Assembly: GCA_024663395.1 (NCBI GenBank)
Contig: JANFAH010000102.1
Location: 1-64,000 of the forward strand
Reading direction: 5' to 3'
Source: Pisolithus tinctorius
Lineage: Eukaryota > Basidiomycota > Agaricomycetes > Boletales > Pisolithaceae
DNA: 64,000 nt
Positions 44,122 through 54,882 of the stretch are shown piece by piece. The notes below the pieces were generated by a model that ran no database searches, had not been told where the DNA came from, and saw nothing but the letters and a program-made list of their open reading frames with translations. Numbering within the stretch: the stretch's first letter is position 1; each line of letters begins with the position of its first letter. The translations under genes and the position numbers were made by a program.

Positions 44122-45601
44122 AACTGAACAGGTGCAAATTGGCGTGTGTTGTGTTACAAGACGAAAACTGGGATGGGCAATACTCTGAACCTCCAGCCAT
44201 AAGCGCATCATTTTCATTTTCGCGGCTGGTTGTAGAGGACGCCACATCGGGAAGTAAATTCACATGTGAATTGCATGCAGTATTAGCGCTCATGTTGATG
44301 ATCAGCGCGACGCTCCCCCATGACGCTTCGCAGTGGGCCAGCCAGTCCATCACGACGTTAGCGGCTCAACGGTGTGAACGGTCCGCTTCATAGTGTTGTC
44401 GTAGACATGGCTGAAGATACGTAATTCCTGCGTGACAATGGCGGTCCTTGGAGCCAAGGTGTTCGAACTCTTGTCCCAAGTTGCGCCGGTTGCACTTGTG
44501 TAGCTCTCTTAGTCCCATACTAATCTTAGTGCCCCAACAGCGTGTCGCATTACCTCCGCCAAGTCTTCCCGTGCTCTTCATGACGGCTGCAGGAGCACCA
44601 ATTGGAGTCAGGTGACTTCCACTTGACCTGATTTGTGGTGTTTTACTGCCATGGCAGTAGCTGCGTACGGTCGAGGCGGCCGCGGGCTTGACCTGAAATC
44701 TGAATGTATCTGTCACAACTACGGCATACCATATATCAAGGTTCATAGATAAGTTCACAAAATGCGCAACATTATCTACTTCGGGGACAATTGCCTTCTT
44801 GTCGAGTTTTTAGTCTGCCTAATAGAGGAGACTATTACTTACGATTGCAAGCATGGTCCGAACGTCTTGACGCGCGGGCCCACGCATCATGCCATCAACG
44901 GCGGCCGTCCCTGCCTGATAAGATATGTACATAAACCATGGTTGATTACGATGTAGAATTGCCTCACGAAAGTCATGACTATCTTCGTCATTCATATGAC
45001 GGTATACCCCACAACCCAGTAGTTTATTTCCCCACCATGAACAGCGGAAGCTATCGCACATGTTCTTCCACCACTAGTGATCATAGAATCGTGCTTTCCT
45101 GTTTCGTGGTTTTCCCAGCGATGGTTCTCAGAGTTTTGTGGGTTGATTGATTCGCACAAAATAGTGTGTTACTATCGCCGCACATGCCGCGAAGAGGGTA
45201 CCTGAGATCTACACAATGATTCTGCATGCTTGGACAACGAGTAGTAATAGCGGTCAGCGTCATCTAAAATGACCCTAAGGGCAATTACTGCACCCAGAGT
45301 GCCAGGAAGTAAGCCGTGGCTCCATGGCATAGTCAGGGTCAGTTCGAAGTTCAGAAAACCAGACGGAATGGACGATGGATATATGCAGTAGAACTGGCCC
45401 CGTGTGACGGAGGAAAGGAAGCAAGCGGCGAGGTTAGGCTTAGTAATCGGTCCTAAGACCTTATCCTTATCTTAGCTAGCGTCCCTGATCACGAGTGCAG
45501 AGCTGCTAAGCCCGACCGGCCTCCTATGTATAAAGCCTGGGACATTAGTCGAATGGTCAGCCCCAAGGTTACTTTCAATCCCGGCGCTTCTCTAGTCAAC
45601 C
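44122..45601. other. Intergenic, 1.5 kb, unclear content
   Basis: Minus-strand frames at 44366-44758 (130 codons) and 44819-45061, and an ATG-poor frame of about 90 codons between 45460 and 45195 (contains MPWSHGLLPGTLGAVIALRVIL), look protein-like in places but could not be joined into one gene. A TATA box of the amine oxidase gene is at 45529-45535. A relic or a small-exon gene is possible. Confidence 0.4.
45529..45535 (+). promoter_or_regulatory. TATA box (TATAAAG) of the amine oxidase gene
   Basis: ctatgTATAAAGcct, 67 bp upstream of the ATG at 45602. Confidence 0.55.
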
Positions 45602-48414
45602 ATGCATCTTCTTTCAACTGGCTCGAGTGTCACTGGAAACAAACTTGCTGAAATGGAACACCCCCTTGACCCACTCACACCAGACGAGGCATGTACATAG
45701 TCTAACTGCCAATTAGTCTGCTGACGGCTTATCGGAAATTAGATTAATGCTGTTACCTTGACTATTAGGCGGTACACGGCCGAACACACAGACATCAAAG
45801 CGGTGGACTTCAACAACTGCGCTCTTTTGCCTCCCCCTAAGAGGGCCGTCCTCGCTGCCTTGGGCATTCCAATTACTCCTGGCGGAAAGCCAGAAACCCC
45901 TAGTAAGGTCATCAGGAAGGCAGAATCAGACGTAAGTACAATACCACTAACCCTCAAGTCGGACGACCACTCATATCTGCGTTAGTTTTTTGACGTTGTG
46001 AACGGGTATGTGTTACTTTCATAGTTCGAAAACTTTAATATAACAGAGAATTGCGCCACAGAGTTGCTTACAATGCAGTCGTGGCATTTGATGATGAGGA
46101 ATGGAAAGTGGAATCCCTCCAGCGTCTTCCGGAGGGCGCACAACCCCAAATAACTGTGGAAGAACTTATCCACTGTGAGGTTGTTGTACGGAATGATCCC
46201 AAAGTGCAAGCTCTGGCAAAACAAGTTGGTAAGTCAATCGTATGCCACACTTCGCTGGGTCTGACATACCGAGGTAGGTGTTGAACCTCATCAAATCTTT
46301 GCCGATGGATGGGCCATTGGCTGGGACGACCGGTTCCCGAAGAACCTGCGGCTCCAACAAGCTCTTTTGTTTGCTCGTTTTTCGCAACATGACAACCTTT
46401 ATGCCCATCCATTGGTGATTTTGTCCGTTTTCAACGTGCCTTGCAACACTTGACTCTTCATGTCACCATAGGATTTCATCCCAGTGATTGATTCACTTGC
46501 AGGAAAGGTCATCCACATCGATTTCCCGCCATCATGGAGGAAAAAGAGTGATGGGGATGTTGAGCTCTCTGTGTCTACGACGCAACCACTGCCCCTTTCG
46601 GACGATTCATTTCCGGTAGCAAACCGCGCACGTATTCCGCCTCCGCTGGCACCTCATGACTTCCTGCCCGACCTCATGGAGAAGGCAGATCCAAATTACA
46701 AAGAACGTGATGACCTGAAGCCATTACATGTTGTTCAACCTGAAGGCGTGTCTTTCAAGATGAAAGGTCATGTACTGGAGTGGCAGAAATGGAAGATGCA
46801 TATAGGTGAATAACCCACTCCATTTCTCGTTAATTTGACGACCTGATCACGGGCAAAAAATAGCTTTCAGCCATCGCGAGGGTATTGTACTGTCTACCAT
46901 CACATACAACGACGATAGAGAAATTCGCCCGATCTTCTACCGTCTTTCGATTGCAGAGATGGTTGTCCCTTATGGTGCCCCCGAATACCCCCACCCAAGG
47001 AAATTTGCATTCGATTCGTGAGTAAATATTGTTGCCAATATCATGTGCCCCGTTTAACGCTTGCCGCAGAGGTGAATATGGTATGGGCACAGTGGCTAAT
47101 GAACTCTCCCTCGGTTGCGATTGCCTGGGCAAAATTCATTACTTGGTGCGCCGCATGCTGCACCGTGGAAGATGCGTTCTGACCGTAGTTCCGCATACCA
47201 GTCTGGCACTTATGTTACCCACTCTGGTGCCGCCCTCGTTATCAAGAATGCCATTTGCATTCATGAAGAAGATGCCGGTGTGCTATGGAAGCACTCTGAC
47301 TTCCGTCCCGGTGGTCGCTCTCGGACCGTGAGGAGCCGGCGACTTGTTGTCAGCATGGTTTGCACTGTCGCCAACTATGGTGAGAATACTAACAATTTCC
47401 GCCCTGTTTCATACCAGACACTGAAGACCTTACGTATAGAATATATCTGGAATTACTACTTCTACCAGGACGGTAATGTTGAGGTTGAGATCCGTCTGAC
47501 CGGTATTTTGCAAGTTTACGTCACAGCCTCTGATGAGCCTACTCCCTATGGGATCACTGTCGCCCCCGGTATCAACGCTCATTATCATCAACACATTTTC
47601 TCCCTTCGTGTCGACCCTATGCTGGACGGTTTGCAGAACTCTGTCATTGAGTCGGACATTGTTGGTCTTGATGCGCCGACGGGCACGAATGAGAATTTCG
47701 CTGGCAATGGCTTCGTCGTCAAGGATCGCGTTCTCAAGTCTCAAGTTGAAGACGGCGCACGGGATTTCAACTGGGCGAACGAGCGTCGTTGGCGGATCGC
47801 GAACCTGAACAAGACCCACTACGCATCGGGCAAGCCAGTGTCGTATGCAATTATGACGAAGGGTACTGTACTCCCTCTCTTGGCAAAACCTGATTCCTGG
47901 ATTGCACGTCGGGCTACCTTTGCGCACAAGCAGCTCTGGGTCGTGAGAGACGAGGAAGGCTCAAGATTGTTCCCTAGCGGCAAATACGTCCCACAGACTC
48001 GAGAAGGGCCCAAAGATTCCGTCGGAAAGTGGGTGAATGAGGGTAACGGCAGCATTGAGAACGAGGACATCGTTCTCTTCCTTACGCTCGGTGAGTTGCT
48101 TTACTTTCCCCCCTTTTTTGACAGCCTGGAGTCTTTCCACGTGTACCGTAGGAACGACCCATATTCCCCGCCCGGAAGACTGGCCAGTGTGAGTCCGCCT
48201 CTTGGTTTCTTTGTCACGACCTGTAGCTTTGTCCTCCAGCATGCCTGTGGAACACCTTAGCGTCCTCTTCAAGCCTTCCAGTTTCTTCACCAACAACCCT
48301 AGTATGGACGTCCCTGGCACCAAAGACCGTCAAAGTCGACCCGCATTCGATACTGTCAACACCAATGGACAACATACGAACGCGGCGAACGGAACGGCGT
48401 GTTGCGCAAATTAA
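45602..48414 (+). CDS. Copper amine oxidase (primary amine oxidase)
   Basis: Oxidises primary amines to aldehydes with H2O2 and ammonia release; needs Cu(II) and topaquinone. Start MHLLSTGSS at 45602, no signal peptide, so possibly peroxisomal or cytosolic. Exon 1 ends HPLDPLTPDE; its intron (45689-45742, 54 bp) has a GC donor (GAG|GCATGT) because the nearby GT would give a stop. Domains: N2/N3 (FFDVVNGELRHRVAYNAVV, IFADGWAIGWDDRFP), then the catalytic domain: REGIVLSTITYNDD, VVPYGAPEYPHPRKFAFD, GEYGMGTVANELSLGCDCLGKIHYL, AICIHEEDAGVLWKH, the cofactor motif NYEY (the intron splits its Glu codon), NAHYHQHIFSLRVDP (copper His pair) and THIPRPEDWPVMPVE near the end. About 700 residues, complete. 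The tail after MDVPGT is Asn/Gly rich. Confidence 0.93.
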
Positions 48415-48818
48415 ACCTGCGGGGAATTAAGGACTCCAACGCCTTATCTATGTTCTACTATGTTCTATGGCCCATGCTTTCTTTGCACTGTACTCAAACT
48501 TGTTTCTGATTCTAACCCATGTATCATCATGTTTGATATTGTATTATACTACTGAGTCCATGGAGGGGGCGGGACTGATGCAACAATTGATTCACCAGCG
48601 GGGACCTCTTAGCCATGGTAGTGAAAATGAGTGTTGTGTTGACTGACCGCCAATTATCGATTCAACCGACGGTTCAGCCAGTATACAGTACCTAACGATT
48701 ATATCGAAGATGGGACTCGAAACTGAGGGGATTCCTTACGTGGTAAAGCCCATCCCATCCATACGGAATGACACGGAGGATACAACCTCCGTTCTAGTAG
48801 CACGGATGGATCACCATG
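48415..48818. other. Intergenic, convergent 3' ends
   Basis: 3' flanks of the amine oxidase and Lto1 genes; nothing else seen. Confidence 0.55.
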
Positions 48819-49479
48819 TCAAAAGCTAAGTCCGTGCATCGTCGGGCGTTTGGTGTCCTCCTCCAATGCCCAGACTTGACGGATCGGGTTTTGGCGTACG
48901 TCCGGACCGTCTCCTTCGCTGGTATTATCACCGGAGGACGAATTTGCCCTCAGCGTAGGCCGAACCCCCAGGCACGCGCATAAAGCCTTATACCGCGACC
49001 TAATCAAACGTTGCAGTTTTTCCATGTCGACTTCTTCAGCCATGCTGTGGGATTGCGGGTCCGACGGATTGACTCGCGGAAATTGCTGGATGAGTTCGAG
49101 TAAATGTTTGATGTGGTGCACGGTGCGCCTGATGATGGGTCAGCAATGGGCAATATGGCGGGCAGGCAACACGATGGCGCAGGGCACACGCAACTGATCA
49201 GTGTCCGGCTGTCGGACATATATAGCTCGCCACGCCAATGCAAACCCTTCGTAAAAGCCAATTTCTTCCCAGATCTCAAAGCCTTTCTCTCTACCCAGTG
49301 CTCGCCCTTCGATTAGGCCGTGAATGCGTCCATGAGCGAATCCGTCGGTATATCCAGCGTCATAAAATCTGTGAGACAAAAAAAAAAGGCTCTCAGAGAG
49401 CTTGCTTTGCTGGTAACAAGAATGGCCTAGCAAACGTCTGTTCGAGGTGCACAAGTTGCTCGAGATCGAAGTCTTCCAT
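48819..49479 (-). CDS. Lto1 homologue (Yae1-Lto1 iron-sulphur adaptor)
   Basis: Three exons: 49479 to about 49433, about 49370-49228, and about 49131-48819. MEDFDLEQLVHLEQT, FYDAGYTDGFAHGRIHGLIEGRALGREKGFEI with EEIGFYEGFA, then HHIKHLLELIQQFPRVNPSD. The repeated G-x-x-x-G pattern (GYTDGFAHGRIHGLIEGRALGREKG) is the deca-GX3 motif of the Yae1/Lto1 family. With Yae1 the protein recruits the cytosolic Fe-S assembly complex to Rli1/ABCE1 in yeast. The donor after FALA (GC|GTGGCG) is the only one that keeps the frame into TVHHIKHL. The tail after MEEV-like MAEEVDMEKLQRL is extended and Ser/Asp rich compared with yeast Lto1; it lacks an obvious C-terminal Trp as seen in yeast. Confidence 0.85.
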
Positions 49480-49955
49480 AGTGATAGTGATCGATTGTGG
49501 ATGGTGCGGAATCAAATCGACTTGGCAAGCGGCTAAAGCTGGAAGAGCCGAGACCTGCTCAGCCGATGCACGGCATATGATGTTGACATCCACAACAACT
49601 CCGAGAGCGTGAGTCTACTCGGCAAATGGAGCCAAATTTAAACTCTGTTCTTCCTAATAGCTTAGGATGAATGCGTGGAGTGTGCCAAGACCCACTTGCT
49701 CGTACCACTTGGTGATCAGTTTCAAGGTAGGCACTCGCGCGCGGTTGTGGTATCGGCTGCCTTTTTCATTTGCTGGTCGGATGGCTCTTGTGCCGGTTGT
49801 ACTTGCCAGTCTGCATGCTAGCTTATATGACTTCTCCGAACCTTCAAATCAAGCAGTCGGAGCCCTTTTGAACGATATTGGATGGTGGTTCACCGGCCGT
49901 ACTTAAACAAGGTTCAAATCGGGACCATGGTTCCACCGTCCTCTCTGCCGCTATC
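49480..49955. other. Divergent promoter region of Lto1 and FAD monooxygenase genes
   Basis: 476 bp between start codons. A 79-codon plus-strand frame at 49667-49906 has no motif. The in-frame ATG at 49878 could add 26 residues to the monooxygenase, but these (DGGSPAVLKQ...) do not resemble the family start. Confidence 0.5.
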
Positions 49956-52580
49956 ATGTCCCCTAACGCTCCCGAGAGTTATATTGACGTTCTCATCATT
50001 GGAGCGGGGCCTGCGGGACTCACAGGTGCTACTGCCTTTGCGGCTGCAGGCGGCATTAACGTTAGGATTATTGACCAAAGGTAACTGTAAAAATTAAGCG
50101 CTGCGTTCAGATTTATAGAGATTAGGGCACCCAGGGCATCCAAGATTTCTGTCGGCCACGCTGACGGCGTTCACGCAAGAACAGTCGAAGTTTTGCAAGT
50201 AAGCTTTACCCAAAATTTACTCTTTCGTGCCCCTTAAAATGTTGTAGAGCTATGGCCTCGCCGAACGCATGTTACGCGAAGGGAATCAACTATACATGTA
50301 TGTACGTTACGATTAAGTCACCTCCCAACTCATTGCACGACCGGGGCTCACTCTCGCACTTAAGGCATTTTACAATCCCAATGACGCCGGCGAAATCGAG
50401 GTGAGAACACCGCTTTCTTCAAAACACAAGCTAAAATTCGCGCGTCCTCTCGAATAGCTTACTGGTCGCGCTCCTGGAGTGATTGCACCAACCGCGCGCT
50501 TCCCCTTTGTGGTATGTTGTTTGACGTTTGGGACTGCTGGTTATGCTGATTTCCTGTGGTTTAGGTGGGCCTTCACCAAGGAGCTATAGAAGCTATATTC
50601 CTTGATTTCATGAGTCAGAATAACTTGATCGTGGACCGCCCTACGAGGCCGTATGCTATGGAGATCTCGCAAGGACAGCCTCATAGTCCATCGTCATACC
50701 CGGTGAAGGTCGGTTTGCGTAGGTACTTATTCTTCTTAACGTAACCTTCCTATAGGTAACACTCGAGCATTTGAATGCGCCTACCGATGGAGAGAAGACA
50801 GAAGTCGTCCATGCCAAGTACGTCATCGGTGCTGACGGTACGCTATGTTCCTGAGTCTCCGCGTCCTAATTGTAAGATTTCTGCCAAGGGGCGCATTCGT
50901 GGGTCCGCCAGACTCTCGGCATCGATATGGTCGGAGAGCAGACAGGCAAGGGTTTCAGATTCATTCTGTTTTTAATGGTCTGACAAGAATCATCAAGATT
51001 ATATCTGGGGTGTCGTCGACATAGTTCCGGATACCAATTTCCCCGACATTCGCAATAAAGCAGCCATACACTCCGAAAACGGGGCGTGCTTGATTATTCC
51101 ACGGGAAGACGATAAAGTGAGGTTGTACGTCCAATTGTCAGAAGACGTTGTGGATCCCAGTACTAGGAGAGTCGATAAAAGTCAAATGAGTCCGGAAAAA
51201 CTTATTGAGGTGAGTGTTTGTGGTACGTTGCAAGCTAGTGTTGACTGTGTCTGGCGAAGGTGGCCAGGAAATCATTGCATCCTTACTACCTGTCTTTGTC
51301 GTCAGAGATAGAATGGTGGTCGATATATATCAGTAGGTTCCTGAAGTTAGTTCTGTGCACCACCTCACGTTATTCTTCGTAGTTGGCCAGCGTGTAGCAT
51401 CTAAATATTCAGACGAGGACCGCGTGTTCATTGTCGGTGATGCTTGCCATACGCATTCACCTAAAGCTGGTTCGTTCAAATATTTGAAGTCAACTGTATC
51501 CGGTTACTCAATGATTTGCAGGTCAGGGAATGAATGCGAGTATAAGCGATGCGCATAATCTTGGTAGGCTATCCGTGCATCTAACAGAGTCAGCTCTAAT
51601 TATTGTGTACAGCTTGGAAAATTGTCCACGTCCTTAGAGGATGGGCACATCCGTCGATCTTGAAAACTGTAAGTACTTCGACTATCAAACCAGGATTGTT
51701 TTTTCTTACCGTCAGTTTCGAACAGTATGAGACGGAACGCAGAAACTATGCACAAGATTTGATCGATTTCGACAAACGATATGCAGCATTGTTTTCAGGT
51801 AAGCCGAGAACCTTGGAGAATCAAGAAGGCATAACACACGAAGAATTTTCGAGGTGCGTGCATTGATGCGGTCATCTGCGGCAGCTATAGATGACGTCTT
51901 GCATCCAAGGGCGCTCCAGATTCATGGCGGCTTCATAAGTGGTATAGGTGTCCACTATTATCCTTCTGCGATCGTAAACACCAAACATCAGACATCTGTA
52001 AAGAATCTCGTCATCGGAGAACGCATGCCCCCTCAAATTTTCATCCAAGGAGCAGACGCGAGACCAGTGGAAGTTCATGATTTGTTACCTGCTGATACTC
52101 GCTTTAAGATTCTTGTCTTCCTCGGTCCTCTGGATGGGTCTCGGCTCGTGAAAGTCAACGGACTCGCGAATGATTTAGACGAGCCTACGAGTTTCCTGAG
52201 AAAATATTCTATAGACGGCCAATTCTCCCACATATTCGACATCATATCCATCGCGCAGGGAGATAAATTCGTTTTCAACTACCTTCACGTCCCTCAGATT
52301 TTTCGACCTCATTGGTCTAAGTAAGTTTTATTCTCGCCGTCGCCCGTACGTCAGTGAACAAACTACTTACATCTCAACCCCTTGCAGGGTCTTGTTGGAT
52401 GACATCGATGTTGCTGGAACTCAAGGGGGTGGTGCCTACGAAAGATTTGGCATCAATCCGCAAGAGGTGACGTTTGTGATTGTCCGACCAGATGGATTTG
52501 TCGGGATGATAGCCCCATCTACTGCATTAGAAGATGTGGATGAATATTTCGCTTCCTTCCTGATTCCCCATACATGTTGA
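49956..52580 (+). CDS. FAD-dependent aromatic monooxygenase (phenol 2-monooxygenase type)
   Basis: Many small exons. Start MSPNAPESYIDVLIIGAGPAGL (GxGxxG FAD site) at 49956; then SVGHADGVHARTVEVLQ, SYGLAERMLREGNQ, PGVIAPTARFPFV, GLHQGAIEAIFLDFM, KYVIGADG with AHSWVRQTLGI (DG motif), DYIWGVVDIVPDTNFPD, IIPREDDKVRLYVQL, RVFIVGDACHTHSPKAG (GD motif) and QGMNASISDAHNLAWK. The C-terminal thioredoxin-like domain (GFISGIGVHYYPSAIV to DGFVGMIAP) identifies the phenol hydroxylase subgroup. It hydroxylates phenols with NADPH and O2; the actual substrate is not visible. The intron at 50946-50997 has a GC donor (ACAG|GCAAGG). The intron after EEFSRC (from about 51856) replaces an apparent stop. Stop 52578-52580; about 620 residues. 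Confidence 0.88.
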
Positions 52581-52754
52581 GCTATCGTGGATGTTCCCCA
52601 CCATGCATGTGTTATTGTATCGTGTTTTCATCGTGCATTTGAATGTTCAATATTTCAATACCAATGTTCAGTACTCCGAAGGTGTCCACCTCATGCGCTT
52701 ATGTAATGCAACAGCCAAGAATCGGCCCGAAACAGTGGCCTAAGCGTCCCCGCC

Positions 52755-53773
52755 ATGGTACGGTCAACAAAATCGGCAAAAGCCCCTCGATCTGTGCAGA
52801 GCCCAGCAGCATCATCGTCAAAAGAACTGCCGTTTCCTCAGGACGGGTTCGCTGACAACAGCGTCGAGCTCCCTAGTTCGGAAAGTGAGGGTACAGACGA
52901 TGCAAATGACAGTATCGACCAGGATGAAACGAATGATGATGACCTAGACGAAGGCATGGACCACGAGGGATTTGCAGGGCCATCTTCGAAAGTGGTCAAG
53001 CCGTTGACACCCGAGGGCCTCGCGGCCTTCAATGCAGAGATTGCACGGACGGGTGTAGTCTATATATCCCGAATCCCCCCAGGAATGCGCCCAGAGAAGG
53101 TGCGGCATCTGATGACGCACTATGGGGAGGTAGGAAGGGTATATTTGCAGAAGGAAGGTCAGTATCTCTCTCGTTTGTGTCGTGGTCAACTCGTCTTCAT
53201 CATTCTTAATGCAGACCCTAAGACGACGTATCTTCGACGAAAATATACCACCGACAAGAAACCCCATTTTACAGAGGGTTGGGTAGAGTTCAAGGATAAG
53301 AAGGTAGCACGGACGGTAGCTGCCATGCTCAATGCTCAGCCTATCGGAGGGAAGAAGGGCACGCGATGGAGAGATGATGTCTGGACGATGACATATCTCC
53401 CGAAATTCAAGTGGAATATGCTAACCGAGCAAATAGGTCGGTAACGAAATACTCCTTACTCATCACCGGGCACTGATGTTGCGGCGTTATAGCTCACGAA
53501 GCAGCTGCGAGAACCGCTAAATTACGAGTCGAAATCACGCAGTCAAGATCAGAACAGAACGAGTATCTCAGAAATGTCGAGTTGGCACGAATAGTGGATA
53601 AGCGGAACGAGAAGCGGAAGGAAAAGGGTTTGGAACCTCTTCAACTAAAAGAGAAAAGAGAAAAACGACCGCCAGTCGATGATGACAGTCGGGAGAAGCG
53701 AAAGAAGCGACCCAGAGTGGATGACGATGCGAGAAATACTCAGTTGCAGGACGTGTTGGGTAGTATATTTTGA
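52755..53773 (+). CDS. Esf2/ABT1 ribosome-biogenesis RNA-binding protein
   Basis: Three exons: 52755-53156, about 53214-53437 and about 53493-53773; about 300 residues. Acidic Ser/Asp-rich N-terminus, then an RRM of the Esf2/ABT1 family: [34 protein letters not shown], an intron, then [40 protein letters not shown] and [24 protein letters not shown]. The C-terminus is highly basic ([20 protein letters not shown]), nucleolar. Esf2 acts with the DEAD-box protein Dbp8 in 18S rRNA processing in the small-subunit processome. No start other than [11 protein letters not shown] is needed. Neighbouring Swi5 follows on the same strand after 98 bp. Confidence 0.92.
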
Positions 53774-53871
53774 ATGACTGTGTGTCGCGGATGCATCTGC
53801 GCTAAGTTGCTTGCGACCAAACTTCTCACCACCCCAAAGACTTTTCCAAGTGTAAAACCCAACGCAACATC

Positions 53872-54351
53872 ATGCATGCAGCCACCTCCGCCAAGGTAGG
53901 GTAACTCAAAACCGGGCGATAACTAAAAGCAATATTCCTCGTACTTCAGAAGCAGCGTGAATATGTCGAGCAGCTCCAAGCAGAAATAAATGCTCTGCAG
54001 GCACGGCTAGGGTACGAAGCAAACGTTCCGAAACAAGCCCCTATCCTGATCCTCTTCATGTAGAGAGGACGAAAAGGCGGAAACCATTGTATCGAACCAC
54101 ATTAAACTGCTCCATCGTTACAATGAAGCAAAAGATGCGACTCAGGTGCGGGAGGGTCCCCATTTTTTTTTGGACTTGTTAGCTTATTAGCACTGCTATA
54201 TACCAAAGATTCTGGTTGGCAGGGTATGTCGGTGACTTAACGAGGTCAGATATGGTCTCCAAACACGAACTCTCTCTAGCTTGCATCCCTCAAGGGAACG
54301 ACCGTTCGACAAATTTACATCGACATGGATCTGCTGGACGACGCAAATTGA
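53872..54351 (+). CDS. Swi5 recombination mediator subunit (small-exon gene)
   Basis: Five short exons, recognisable only when spliced: MHAATSAK (53872-53899), KQREYVEQLQAEINALQARL (about 53951-54011), EDEKAETIVSNHIKLLHRYNEAKDATQ (about 54063-54145), ILVGR (about 54210-54224) and LASLKGTTVRQIYIDMDLLDDAN (about 54281-54351). All introns have GT-AG ends and frames join without stops. The end block HIKLLHRYNEAKDATQILVGRLA...L..TTVRQI matches the Swi5 signature (HI..LH.YNe.KD..Q.L.G..A...g.t.r..y). With Sfr1, Swi5 stabilises Rad51/Dmc1 filaments in homologous recombination. About 80 residues, normal for Swi5. The N-terminal coiled coil (YVEQLQAEINALQARLG) is the Sfr1-binding region of the family. 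Confidence 0.87.
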
Positions 54352-54566
54352 AACAATCACGGTGAATCGGTGGGGTGCTCTTCGTAATTCTCTTGATGTG
54401 TCACAGCCGTGTCGGTGACTGCGTGCATACCCAAAATTAACCATTGACACGCATATATGCGGGAAGGAAGTTCTCTCGTATCGTCCATTGCGGTACATCT
54501 CATCCCAGCAACGTGTGTGACCAGCCTTCTCGAATCTCTCCGAGCTGAAGATCGAATTCACGTCAA

Positions 54567-54853
54567 GACTTGATCAACTAACACATGGGTTAGGTGCTCG
54601 CGGAGGGCTGGAGTGATAGCAACTCCGCTCATCTGCTGTAAGGGATCATTCGATCATTCGAGTTGGTAGAAATCGAATTGTGGACGGGTATCGTCACAGA
54701 AGAGAAGCTCCCCACCTGCCCAGTAAGCATGTATGCGCCAGGCGGCAAATCTGCGAGCCAAACCTTCGTTAATGGGGCACTTTCAGAAATTGACACATCA
54801 TCGTACCTCCTAAAGGACACCGAAATGATCATAACGCACAACTCTGGGCTGCA
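54567..54853 (-). CDS. Possible small coding fragment downstream of the RCC1 gene
   Basis: A minus-strand reading, RYDDVSISESAPLTKVWLADLPPGAYMLTG, joins over a GT-AG intron (about 54722-54643) to MSGVAITPALREHLTHVLVDQ and a TGA at 54567-54569. The start is not clear (an in-frame ATG is at about 54834) and upstream exons would have to overlap the RCC1 gene's end. I recognise no family. It may be a real small gene or chance. Confidence 0.25.
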
Positions 54854-54882
54854 GTAATCGTCGACGGTTCAAGCATGCCCAG

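Noticed and set aside
49878..49955. Upstream in-frame start for the FAD monooxygenase
   Set aside because: Adds a Gly/Ser-rich stretch not found in the family; the ATG at 49956 places the FAD motif at the usual distance.
54196..54561. 121-codon minus-strand frame (MNSIFSSERF...)
   Set aside because: Overlaps the last Swi5 exons in antisense and has no recognisable motif; the Swi5 model explains the region better.
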